From Sphingomonas japonica (GTDB lineage Bacteria > Pseudomonadota > Alphaproteobacteria > Sphingomonadales > Sphingomonadaceae): a DNA stretch of 64,000 nucleotides. The notes beneath the pieces are model-generated. The model saw only the letters and a list, made by a program, of their open reading frames with translations, ran no database searches and had not been told where the DNA came from. The position numbers and the translations under genes were made by a program. Shown piece after piece: positions 9,377-16,928 of the stretch (within the stretch, counting starts at the first letter, position 1; every line of letters starts with the position of its first letter). Where the stretch lies: NCBI RefSeq assembly GCF_006346325.1, contig NZ_VDYR01000002.1, forward strand, positions 229,321 to 293,320. Reading direction: 5' to 3'.

Positions 9377-9774
9377 TCCTCGGGCTTGGCTCCGACCTGT
9401 GCAACATCGAGCGCATCCAGGCGTCGCTCGACCGTTTCGGCGACCGCTTCCTCCACCGCGTCTTCACCGAGACCGAGCGGGCCAAGGCGGCGCGTCGCCC
9501 GCACACCGTCGCCGGAACGCTTGCGAAACGCTTTGCCGCGAAGGAGGCGTTTTCCAAGGCGGTCGGCACCGGCTTCAACCAGGGCGTGTTCATGCGCGAC
9601 ATCGGCGTGGTCAACGCTCGCTCGGGCGCGCCGACGCTGGCGCTTACCGGAGGTGCGGCAGCGAGGGTTGACGCGATGACGCCCGATGGCCACGTCACCC
9701 GCATCCATGTGACGCTTACCGACGATCATCCCTGGGCACAGGCATTCGTGATCCTTGAAGCGATACCCAAGTGA
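9373..9774 (+). CDS. acpS: Holo-[acyl-carrier-protein] synthase
   Basis: A 133-residue enzyme that transfers the 4'-phosphopantetheine arm from CoA to acyl carrier protein. The conserved N-terminus [13 protein letters not shown] carries the Mg-binding Asp, and [15 protein letters not shown] carries the second acidic ligand and the catalytic helix. The start is GTG at 9373, overlapping the pdxJ stop (GTGA), which gives the correct N-terminus with no upstream alternative in a matching position. The pdxJ-acpS-lepB order is common in alphaproteobacteria. Confidence 0.95.
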   Translation: MILGLGSDLCNIERIQASLDRFGDRFLHRVFTETERAKAARRPHTVAGTLAKRFAAKEAFSKAVGTGFNQGVFMRDIGVVNARSGAPTLALTGGAAARVDAMTPDGHVTRIHVTLTDDHPWAQAFVILEAIPK

Positions 9775-9787
9775 CGAGGATGGCTGG

Positions 9788-10663
9788 ATGGCTGCCGACG
9801 ACCTGGCGTTGAAGAACGAAGACGGAGTCGCGGCAGGCGCGCCCAAGAAGCGCGAGGCGACCGACTGGTGGGCCGAGGCGCGCGGACTGGTCTGGCTGGT
9901 GCTGGCGGTGCTCGGCTTCCACAGCTTCATCGCCAAGCCCTTCTACATTCCCAGCGAATCGATGCTGCCCGGGCTGCTGGTCGGTGACCGGCTGGTCGTC
10001 ACCAAATATCCCTACGGCTATTCGTACATCTCGCCGACCTTCCACGTCATGCCGTTCACCCCGGGACGCCTGTTCGGCGCGCTGCCCGAGCGCGGCGATG
10101 TCGTTATCGTCACCCCGCCGGGATCGCGCACCGATTACATCAAGCGCGTGATCGGCTTGCCCGGCGATGTCATCGAGGTGCGCTCGGGCACGGTGTTCCT
10201 CGACGGTCAGGCGGTGCGGCGCCGCGCGATGGGCGATCGGCTGGTCCCGGTCGATGCCAACACCCGCTGCGAGCCCGAACATTATGCCGGTCGCCGTATC
10301 GAAGGCGAGGACGGGCGCCTGTATTGCAGCCTGCCGATCTTTCGCGAAACGCTGCCCGGCGGGCGCGCCTACGACACCGTCGATCTCGGCTGGAGCGAAG
10401 GCGACGACTATGCTCCGGTGCGGGTCCCCGCCGGGCACGTCTTCCTGATGGGCGACAACCGCGACAACAGTGCCGACAGCCGCTTTTCGGTCGCGCGCAA
10501 CGGTCTGGGCGGGCCGGTGCCGTGGGAGAATGTCGGCGGTCGGGCGGAATTCATCACCTTCTCGCTCGACGGCACCGCGACGTGGAACCCGCTGAGCTGG
10601 TTCCAGTCGCTGCGCCCCGGCCGTGCCGGGACCTCGCTCCACCCGCAGCGCGGCGGCGATTGA
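9788..10663 (+). CDS. lepB: Signal peptidase I
   Basis: A 291-residue inner-membrane protease that removes signal peptides from Sec and Tat substrates. One membrane helix (about 32-49) precedes the catalytic serine Ser58 in PSESMLPGL; the general base is Lys119 in DYIKRVIGLPGD; the family's box E is GDNRDNSADSR. The ATG at 9788 is chosen because GAGGA lies seven bases upstream; an in-frame TTG at 9755 would overlap acpS. Many alphaproteobacteria carry rnc and era after lepB; here a GST gene follows two bases later. Confidence 0.95.
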   Translation: MAADDLALKNEDGVAAGAPKKREATDWWAEARGLVWLVLAVLGFHSFIAKPFYIPSESMLPGLLVGDRLVVTKYPYGYSYISPTFHVMPFTPGRLFGALPERGDVVIVTPPGSRTDYIKRVIGLPGDVIEVRSGTVFLDGQAVRRRAMGDRLVPVDANTRCEPEHYAGRRIEGEDGRLYCSLPIFRETLPGGRAYDTVDLGWSEGDDYAPVRVPAGHVFLMGDNRDNSADSRFSVARNGLGGPVPWENVGGRAEFITFSLDGTATWNPLSWFQSLRPGRAGTSLHPQRGGD

Positions 10664-10665
10664 CG

Positions 10666-11301
10666 ATGGCGTTCCAGCTCTATGACTATTTCCGTTCGTC
10701 GGCGTCGTACCGCGTGCGGATCGCGCTCAATCTCAAGGCGTGCGATTATGTCCGCCATGATATCTCGCTGGTTGAGGGGCAGCAGCGCTCACCCGAGCAT
10801 CTCGCGCGCAATCCGCAGGGCTATGTCCCCGCGCTCGACATCGGCGAAGCGGTGCTTACCCAGTCGCTGGCGATCGTCGAATGGCTCGACGCGACCTTTC
10901 CGGAACCCCGGCTGATCCCCGCCGAGCCGCTGGCGCGCGCCCGGACGATGGCGCAGGCATTGCTGATCGCGTGCGATATCCACCCGCTCAACAACCTGGG
11001 CGTGCTGCGGCGCCTGAAGGACCAGTTCGACGCCGATCAGGCCGGGCGTGACGACTGGTATCGCCACTGGGTGACCCAGGGGTTCACCGCATTGGAGGCG
11101 CAGGCAGGCGACGGCGCATATCTGGGCGGCGACGCGCCCGGCATCGCCGACGTGTTCCTGGTGCCGCAGATGTTCAACGCCCGCCGACTGGAGACGCCGC
11201 TCGAGGCATTTCCGAAGCTGGTCGCGATCGATGCGCGGGCGTGTGCCATCCCTGCATTCGCGGCGGCGCATCCCGATCGGGTGGGGCCCGACTTACCCTG
11301 A
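10666..11301 (+). CDS. maiA: Zeta-class glutathione S-transferase, maleylacetoacetate isomerase-like
   Basis: A 211-residue two-domain GST. The N-terminal thioredoxin fold has the zeta-class serine-rich motif SSASYRVRIALNLK (about 10-23) and NPQGYVPALD; the all-helical C-terminal domain contains CDIHPLNNLGVLRRL. Maleylacetoacetate isomerases use glutathione to convert maleylacetoacetate to fumarylacetoacetate in tyrosine and homogentisate breakdown. No other tyrosine-degradation gene lies nearby, so isomerase activity rather than a general GST role is an inference. It is two bases after lepB and ends just before an inverted repeat. Confidence 0.87.
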   Translation: MAFQLYDYFRSSASYRVRIALNLKACDYVRHDISLVEGQQRSPEHLARNPQGYVPALDIGEAVLTQSLAIVEWLDATFPEPRLIPAEPLARARTMAQALLIACDIHPLNNLGVLRRLKDQFDADQAGRDDWYRHWVTQGFTALEAQAGDGAYLGGDAPGIADVFLVPQMFNARRLETPLEAFPKLVAIDARACAIPAFAAAHPDRVGPDLP

Positions 11302-11303
11302 CC

Positions 11304-11378
11304 CGTTCGTTTCGAGCGTAGTCGAGAAACCGCCAAGTAGCGCGCGATAACCGTTTCTCGACTTCGCTCGAAACGAAC
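11304..11378. repeat. Interspersed inverted repeat, copy 1 (27-bp arms)
   Basis: Arms at 11304-11330 and 11352-11378 match at 26 of 27 positions, separated by a 21-base loop. It lies between the convergent ends of the GST gene and a glycosyltransferase gene. A second copy with the same arm sequence, differing at one base in the right arm, lies at 15354-15429 in another convergent junction. No U-run is seen on either strand. It could act as a bidirectional terminator or be a REP-like dispersed element. Confidence 0.85.
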
Positions 11379-11388
11379 GAGGTTGGGA

Positions 11389-12492
11389 TCAATCCGGCAA
11401 CTGAAACCGGAAAGCTGGACCGCTGATCACCTCGTCGAACAGCGCCAGATACGCATCGATCGAATCTTCCTCTCTCCCAACCGGCACCTCCGGCCGCGGC
11501 CGCTCGAGCCATTCGCCGATTGCCGCCACCAGCCCCGCTGCGTCCTCGCGCGCCACCACGCTGCCCTGATCGGGGCCGACGATCTCGCGCACCGCGACGC
11601 TGGCATCGGTGGCGACCACGGGGGTGCCGAGCGCGATCGCTTCGCGCAGCACGCCCGGAACGCCTTCGAAATCGCTGGTCAGCAGCACCAGCGCCGCAGC
11701 CCGCATCGCCGGCAATGGATCGGCGACATAGCCGGGCAGCGTTACGCGGTCTGCGATTCCCAGGGTTCTCGCTTGTGCTTCGAGCGCGCCGCGCGCGTCA
11801 CCCTCGCCGGCGATCAGCAGGGAGAGGTCGCGATCGGGGAGCAATGCGAATGCCGCCAGCGCCCGGTCCCAGCGCTTCTGCCGCGCCAGCCGGCCCACGC
11901 CAAGGACGAAGCGCCCCTGCGGCAGCGCGATCGGCGCGGCGTCCGACAGCGCAGTAGGCGGCGGATTGGCGATCACCGCGATCCGGTCGTGCGGCATCGC
12001 CATCGCCGCCTCCGCCTCCCGCGCCATGCCCGGCGTCATCGCCACCAGTGCGTCGAGGAAGCGCGGATGCAGCTTGAGCCAGCGGCGATAGCCCCAGGCG
12101 ACGGGGGCGGGCTGGTCGCCGCGAACCAGCGCGTTGGACAGCTTGCCGACGATCGGCGGACACTTGCGTCCCAACCGCAGCCGCAGCATCGCCGCGATCG
12201 CGCTGTAGTGATTGCCGGGACAAAAGATCAGGTCGGGTGCCGCTGCCCGCACGCGCTCGGCGATCGCCAGCAGCGCGGTGTAGCGCGCGTCGCCCAGCTC
12301 GACCGTCTCGACCGAAGGCGGCACTTCGCCGGCCAGCGGCCCGCTGGCATCGCCGATCAGCAGCGTCACCCGGCGGCCGCGCCCCGCCCAGCCGCCCGCC
12401 ATGCGCAGCAGCGCACGTTCGACACCGCCGCCGTCGAGGCTCTGCGCGAACGACAGGATGTGCCGCGCCTGGGGGGAAGGGATCGCAGTCAT
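11389..12492 (-). CDS. GT4-family glycosyltransferase
   Basis: A 367-residue retaining glycosyltransferase with the GT-B fold. The N-terminus has LSFAQSLDGGGVERALLRMAG-like glycine-rich acceptor loop residues (about 10-30). The C-terminal half has VLGVGRLARQKRWDRAL (the nucleotide-binding start of the second domain) and the EGVPGVLREAIALGTPVV segment that corresponds to the family's E-x7-E motif. Sugar donor and acceptor are unknown. The ATG at 12492 is chosen; a second ATG at 12531 in frame would add 13 residues, and neither has a strong ribosome-binding site. It is transcribed away from the multipass protein gene, sharing a 176-base intergenic region. Confidence 0.85.
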   Translation of the reverse strand: MTAIPSPQARHILSFAQSLDGGGVERALLRMAGGWAGRGRRVTLLIGDASGPLAGEVPPSVETVELGDARYTALLAIAERVRAAAPDLIFCPGNHYSAIAAMLRLRLGRKCPPIVGKLSNALVRGDQPAPVAWGYRRWLKLHPRFLDALVAMTPGMAREAEAAMAMPHDRIAVIANPPPTALSDAAPIALPQGRFVLGVGRLARQKRWDRALAAFALLPDRDLSLLIAGEGDARGALEAQARTLGIADRVTLPGYVADPLPAMRAAALVLLTSDFEGVPGVLREAIALGTPVVATDASVAVREIVGPDQGSVVAREDAAGLVAAIGEWLERPRPEVPVGREEDSIDAYLALFDEVISGPAFRFQLPD

Positions 12493-12552
12493 GGCTTGCA
12501 CCGCGCCTTGCTTAGGCCCAAATTCGCGCATCAAGAAACCATATTGCGGGCC

Positions 12553-12579
12553 GATCGCACCGGGTGAAAGAGTGCGATC
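12553..12579. promoter_or_regulatory. Operator-like 8-bp inverted repeat in a divergent promoter region
   Basis: GATCGCAC at 12553-12560 and GTGCGATC at 12572-12579 are exact inverted copies with 11 bases between them. The element sits midway in the 176 bases separating two divergent envelope genes, about 60 bases from the glycosyltransferase start and 90 from the GTG of the membrane protein. The spacing suits a dimeric regulator; a promoter was not confidently identified. Confidence 0.4.
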
Positions 12580-12668
12580 CTCGCGCGACGGGCGGATTTG
12601 CGGGTGTGACTGCGTTACCGTAATACGCTGAAATTGCTGGATCACACGGGGCGCGGAAACCAAATCAC

Positions 12669-13619
12669 GTGAAACAAGCCGATCGCGGGGCGCACGCTGC
12701 CGCCAGCGCCATCGAAGCGCCGATCCCCGGGGCCAGCGATCTGACCGGTCTCGAGCCCATCGAACGTATCCGCAAGCGCTGGCCCACCGTGCTTGGTGCG
12801 CTGCTGAGCGCGGCGATGATCGTCGGGCTGGCACGCGAGCTGTTCGGCGAAGGGCTTGTCGCGCTCCAGAATTCGGTGCCGACCAGCGCCGGCTTCTACA
12901 TCGCCTTCGTGATCCTGTATCTGTCGCCGCCGACCTTCGATTACGTCATCTTCCGCCGATTGTGGGGCATTCCGCTCGCCGGCATGGCCGCGCTGCACAA
13001 GAAGCGGATCGCCAACGAAGTCGTGCTCGGATATTCGGGCGAAGCGTTCTTCTATGCCTGGGCGCGGCAGCGCATGAAGATGGTCGCCGCGCCGTTTGGC
13101 GCGGTCAAGGACGTCGGCATCCTGTCGGCGATGGCTGGCAACGGCATCACCCTGGCAATGATCGCAATCGCGCTGCCGTTCGCGGGCGGGCTGCTGACCG
13201 ACGACCAGTTCGACAAGCTGCTGATCTCGACCGGCGTGATCTTCGCCATGTCGGTGCCGTTCCTGATCTTTTCGAAGCGCGTCTTCTCGCTCGATCGCGG
13301 CACCTTGTGGTGGGTGTTCGGGATCCACTGCCTCCGGCTGGTCGTGGGCTCGACGATGATCGCGCTGGCGTGGCATTTCGCGATGCCCGATATCGGCGTC
13401 GGCACCTGGCTCATCCTGGCCGCCGGGCGCCTGCTGGTGTCGCGCCTGCCGCTGGTGCCTTCCAAGGACCTTCTTTTCGCCAATTTCGCGATTATTTTAA
13501 TAGGACAGGGCGAGGCGCTTTCCGAACTGATGGCCGTGACCGCAGCATTGGTATTGCTGCTTCACATCATCCTGATCGCGGCGTTCAGCCTGCACGCAAT
13601 TACGAGGAAACAGCAATGA
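12669..13619 (+). CDS. Multipass membrane protein, flippase-like, function unknown
   Basis: A 316-residue protein with a polar 35-residue N-terminus and about eight hydrophobic helices (for example about 40-60, 75-92, 150-172, 185-205, 218-240, 285-308). It has charged cytoplasmic stretches such as FRRLWGI and HKKRIANEVVLGYSGEAFF. The overall layout recalls the transmembrane part of flippase or lysylphosphatidylglycerol-synthase-like proteins, but no signature is decisive. The start is GTG at 12669. It overlaps the DUF2141 gene by four bases and is followed by a GT4 gene, so export or modification of a lipid-linked glycan is a reasonable but unproven reading. Confidence 0.7.
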   Translation: MKQADRGAHAAASAIEAPIPGASDLTGLEPIERIRKRWPTVLGALLSAAMIVGLARELFGEGLVALQNSVPTSAGFYIAFVILYLSPPTFDYVIFRRLWGIPLAGMAALHKKRIANEVVLGYSGEAFFYAWARQRMKMVAAPFGAVKDVGILSAMAGNGITLAMIAIALPFAGGLLTDDQFDKLLISTGVIFAMSVPFLIFSKRVFSLDRGTLWWVFGIHCLRLVVGSTMIALAWHFAMPDIGVGTWLILAAGRLLVSRLPLVPSKDLLFANFAIILIGQGEALSELMAVTAALVLLLHIILIAAFSLHAITRKQQ

Positions 13620-14146
13620 CGGCGAAGATGATCTTCACGGCCGCCGCGCTCGTCGCTTCGTCGGCGGCGGTCCCTGCGGCGGCACAGGCGGCGGCACTCG
13701 GCCCCGACGGTCAGGCCTGCGCGCAAGGCGATGGCCCCGCCATCCGGGTCAACGTGTTCGGTCTCAAGGACCGCAGCGGACGTCTGAAGCTCGAACTATA
13801 TCCCGCGAACGAAGACGATTTTCTCAAGGACGACACGAAGCTCAAGGCCGAGGGCAAGACCTTCCGTCGGATCTGGGCCGACATGCCGGCTTCGGGCGCT
13901 GTCAGCCTGTGCATCAAGGCGCCGGCGCCGGGCAAATACGCGCTGCTGTTCACGCACGACCGCGACGGCAAGAACAAGTTCAATTTCTGGAAGGACGGCG
14001 CCGGCTTTCCCAGCAACACCAAGCTCGGACGCAGCCGCCCCGATCTCGGCCAGGCGGTGATCGCGGTCGGCCGCGGCGTGACCACCACCAACATCACCGC
14101 GCAATATCTGCGCGGACTCGGCGGGTTCAGCCCGCTCGGCAGCTGA
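13616..14146 (+). CDS. Exported DUF2141 domain protein
   Basis: A 176-residue protein with a clear signal peptide (about 1-26, ending in AAAQAAA) and a DUF2141 domain. Family hallmarks are IRVNVFGLKDRSGRLKLELYP near the start of the mature part, CIKAPAPGKYALLFTHDRDGKNKFN in the middle, and a closing segment with GFPSNT. Two Cys residues (about 38 and 100) could pair in the periplasm. The function of DUF2141 is not known. The ATG overlaps the upstream membrane protein stop (ATGA), and the glycosyltransferase follows four bases later, so the three genes form one operon. Confidence 0.85.
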   Translation: MTAKMIFTAAALVASSAAVPAAAQAAALGPDGQACAQGDGPAIRVNVFGLKDRSGRLKLELYPANEDDFLKDDTKLKAEGKTFRRIWADMPASGAVSLCIKAPAPGKYALLFTHDRDGKNKFNFWKDGAGFPSNTKLGRSRPDLGQAVIAVGRGVTTTNITAQYLRGLGGFSPLGS

Positions 14147-14150
14147 TCCG

Positions 14151-15341
14151 ATGCGCGTCGTCGACGTCAACGAGTTCTACTCGCCGACCGGCGGCGGCGT
14201 GCGCACCTATATCGACCGCAAGATGTCGATCATGGCCGATCTCGGCCACGAGCTGGTCGTTCTGGCGCCGACGCGCGACGATGATTGGATCGAAGAGCGT
14301 CCCGGCGGCGGCACCATCCACTGGATCAAGGCGCCGCCGCTGGTCGTCGACAAGAATTACGGCATGTTCTGGGATGCCGAGCCGATCACGTCGCGGCTCG
14401 ATGCACTCGGCGCAGACGTGGTCGAGGCCAGCTCGCCGTGGCGCCCGGCAACGATCGTCGCCGACTGGCAGGGCGATGCCGTCAAGATCCTGTTCGCCCA
14501 TGGCGACAACATGGCCGCCTATCCGCTGCGCTGGTTCGAAGGGCTGGCCTCGCCCGCGACGATCGAGCGGGCGTTCGGCTGGTACACCCGGCGCATGGAC
14601 GATCGGCTCGAACATTACGACGCCTTCGTCACCAACGGCCCGGCGCTGGCCAAGCGTTTTGCCGCGCGCGGCCACCGCGTCGATGCGTCGATGGCCCTGG
14701 GCATCCAGCGCGGCACTTTCTCTCCCGATCTGCGCGACGAGGGTCTGCGCGCTGCCTTGCTGGCGCAGGTCGGACTGCCGCCGCAAGCGCATCTCCTGCT
14801 GGGGATGGGGCGGCATCACCCCGAAAAGCGCTGGCCGATGGTGATCGACGCGGTCGAGCGCGCCGGGGCCGATCTGCCGGTGGGCCTGATCCTGCTCGGC
14901 GACGGCATCGAGCGCCGCGCGCTGGCGCGGCGAGTCGAGGGCAGCCCGCACATCCGCCTGTTCCGCCCGGTCTACGACCGCGATCGCTTCACCCGCATCG
15001 TGGCGAGCGCGGACGCGCTGATCCACGGATCCGACGTCGAGCCGTTCGGGCTGGTCGCCGCCGAAGCGCTTGCATCGGGGCTGCCGCTGATCGTCCCCGA
15101 CGAAGGCGGCTGCTTCGAACTGGCCGAGCCGCAATTCGCGGAAACCTACAAGGCGCGCGACGCGAAATCGGCAGCCGAGGCGATCCACCGCCTGTTCGCC
15201 CGCGAACCCCGCATCCTGCGCGCCGCTGCCCGCCATGCCGCGGCGCAGGTACGCACCGACGTCGACCATGCCCGCGACCTGATGGCATATTACCAGACGC
15301 TGATCGACGCGCGCGGCGGGGGTGTGGCAAGAACGGGGTGA
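14151..15341 (+). CDS. GT4-family glycosyltransferase
   Basis: A 396-residue GT-B glycosyltransferase. The N-terminus MRVVDVNEFYSPTGGGVRTY has the glycine-rich loop of GT4 enzymes, the interdomain linker begins the second Rossmann domain at LLLGMGRHHPEKRW, and EPFGLVAAEALASGLPLIVP carries the E-x7-E catalytic/nucleotide motif. Donor and acceptor are unknown. It is the last gene of the membrane protein-DUF2141-GT4 operon and ends 12 bases before an inverted repeat. A second GT4 gene lies on the opposite side of the shared divergent promoter region, suggesting they serve the same glycan. Confidence 0.87.
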   Translation: MRVVDVNEFYSPTGGGVRTYIDRKMSIMADLGHELVVLAPTRDDDWIEERPGGGTIHWIKAPPLVVDKNYGMFWDAEPITSRLDALGADVVEASSPWRPATIVADWQGDAVKILFAHGDNMAAYPLRWFEGLASPATIERAFGWYTRRMDDRLEHYDAFVTNGPALAKRFAARGHRVDASMALGIQRGTFSPDLRDEGLRAALLAQVGLPPQAHLLLGMGRHHPEKRWPMVIDAVERAGADLPVGLILLGDGIERRALARRVEGSPHIRLFRPVYDRDRFTRIVASADALIHGSDVEPFGLVAAEALASGLPLIVPDEGGCFELAEPQFAETYKARDAKSAAEAIHRLFAREPRILRAAARHAAAQVRTDVDHARDLMAYYQTLIDARGGGVARTG

Positions 15342-15353
15342 AATTTCTCCGTC

Positions 15354-15429
15354 CGTTCGTTTCAAGCAAAGTCGAGAAACGTGGACCGGGCGCTACGTTG
15401 CGGTTTCTCGACTTCGCTGGAAACGAACG
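15354..15429. repeat. Interspersed inverted repeat, copy 2 (27-bp arms)
   Basis: Arms at 15354-15380 and 15403-15429 pair at 25 of 27 positions with a 22-base loop. The right arm differs from that of the copy at 11352-11378 by one base. It separates the convergent ends of a GT4 gene and a GT-C-like gene. The loop sequences of the two copies are unrelated, so the arms are the conserved part. Confidence 0.85.
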
Positions 15430-15433
15430 TGCC

Positions 15434-16816
15434 TCAAGGCATGATGCAAAAGACAGTGATTCGCTTGGTCCCGAGCGCGTATGTGCCAATCGGCCGATAG
15501 TTTTGTCCAAGCACTTGTTCCAATCTCCGCCGGATGTCGGGCCGCTCTCCGCGATACCCGGCTTCGGCGACCACCCACGCAGGGCGCGTCGCCAGTGCCG
15601 CAGCCAGTGCCGCGCGCTGATCGACCCCGACCGCTCCGGCCTCGCGGGTGCGGCTCAGGTGGCTGGGGAACACCAGCGCGCTTACCCGGCAGCGGCCTGT
15701 GGCCGGGTACAGCATCGTCGGGCCGGAATAGATCAGCAGGCAGCCATTGCCCCTCCCCACTGCGCGCGTCAGCGCCGCAAACTCGGCTGCGGTACCGCGC
15801 TCGTGGCGCTTGAGCGCCAGCACCGCTTGCCCGCCGACGAACGTCGCGATCAGGAAAACCGTAACTGCGCGCCTGCTGCGCCGTTCGCTCGCGAAGAAGC
15901 CGGCCGAGCAGGTGCAGGCGGCGGCGATCGCGGGCAGTGCATAATGGTCGAACCATCCCCCGAACCCGATCAGTGCGGTTATTGCCGCGGCCAGCCACAG
16001 CCGGATCAGGCTGCGCGGCGTACCCGCTGCCCCCTCGCTGCGTCCAGCGAAGGCCAGCGCGACGAGAGGCGCGAGGATCAGCGCCACGATCGCCAGATTG
16101 CCGGCCTGCTCGCCGACTGGATCGCCGGCTCTATCGAGGATCGACCAAAAATTGGCGAACAGGAACCGGTCGGCGTGTCCTAAGACCGCATAGCCACCAA
16201 GCGCCGCCGCCGTCGGCAGCAGCGCGGCTGCGATCATCGCCGCCGCCAGCCCCGCAAGCGCGAGCGGCGGATCGCGTCGCCGTTGCCAAAGCACCCAGCA
16301 TCCCAGCGCGATGCCTTCGAACACCACCGAGTATTTAATCTGCAGCGCCAGCCCGAACAGCGCCATCGCCGCCACTGCGCGACCCCGGCTGGCCCCGCCG
16401 CTCAACACCAGCACCGCCCCGGCGACCGGCAGATTGTAAAACACCGGCGCCTGTCCGCCTTGCCCCTCGGCAAAGTTCAGCCACAGCAGGTAGAGGATGC
16501 CGGCTGCCAGCGCGCCGCGTTCCCAACCGACACGGCGGGCGATCGCGCCGATCACCCCCGCCGTCGCCACCGCAAACGCCAGCGCCAGCGCCTGATACGC
16601 CAGGATGCCCAGCGGCCAGCCAAGTGCTGCGGCGGGCAGGTAAAGCGCGAACAATCCGATCGGCTTGCGATCCCAGATATCGACAAAGGGCAGCGCCCCT
16701 TTTGCCATCGCGTCGGCAACGACGAAGTAGAATTGCTCGTCGACATGAAGGATCGGGTTGCCAAAGGTCGTTGCTCGCGCGGCGATCGCTGCTGCCAGCA
16801 GGATCAGCCAGCGCAT
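15434..16816 (-). CDS. Polytopic GT-C/GT39-like glycosyltransferase
   Basis: A 460-residue membrane protein with about ten helices. Near the N-terminus, after the first helix, comes NPILHVDEQFYF, whose Asp-Glu pair matches the first-loop acidic motif of GT-C lipid-linked sugar transferases (ArnT/PMT/GT39 type); IWDRKPIGLFALYL follows, also typical. A soluble C-terminal domain of about 100 residues contains LIYSGPTMLY. Such enzymes move a sugar from a polyprenyl-phosphate donor to a periplasmic acceptor. The ATG at 16816 is preferred because longer versions would run into the divergent phosphatase gene; a GTG at about 16846 is possible. Confidence 0.75.
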   Translation of the reverse strand: MRWLILLAAAIAARATTFGNPILHVDEQFYFVVADAMAKGALPFVDIWDRKPIGLFALYLPAAALGWPLGILAYQALALAFAVATAGVIGAIARRVGWERGALAAGILYLLWLNFAEGQGGQAPVFYNLPVAGAVLVLSGGASRGRAVAAMALFGLALQIKYSVVFEGIALGCWVLWQRRRDPPLALAGLAAAMIAAALLPTAAALGGYAVLGHADRFLFANFWSILDRAGDPVGEQAGNLAIVALILAPLVALAFAGRSEGAAGTPRSLIRLWLAAAITALIGFGGWFDHYALPAIAAACTCSAGFFASERRSRRAVTVFLIATFVGGQAVLALKRHERGTAAEFAALTRAVGRGNGCLLIYSGPTMLYPATGRCRVSALVFPSHLSRTREAGAVGVDQRAALAAALATRPAWVVAEAGYRGERPDIRRRLEQVLGQNYRPIGTYALGTKRITVFCIMP

Positions 16817-16928
16817 CGCGGCGGACGGTATGGCGGTACGCACGCTTCGGCGCGTATCAGGGTGGTCGTCAGGTGTCACGACACCGCCATCGAGGGACGG
16901 CACAGGATGACCGACAAGGGAGAATGCC

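Noticed and set aside
11389..16816. A capsule or gellan-type polysaccharide cluster
   Set aside because: No Wzx, Wzy, Wzc or nucleotide-sugar synthesis genes are present; only a small set of transferases and a flippase-like protein.
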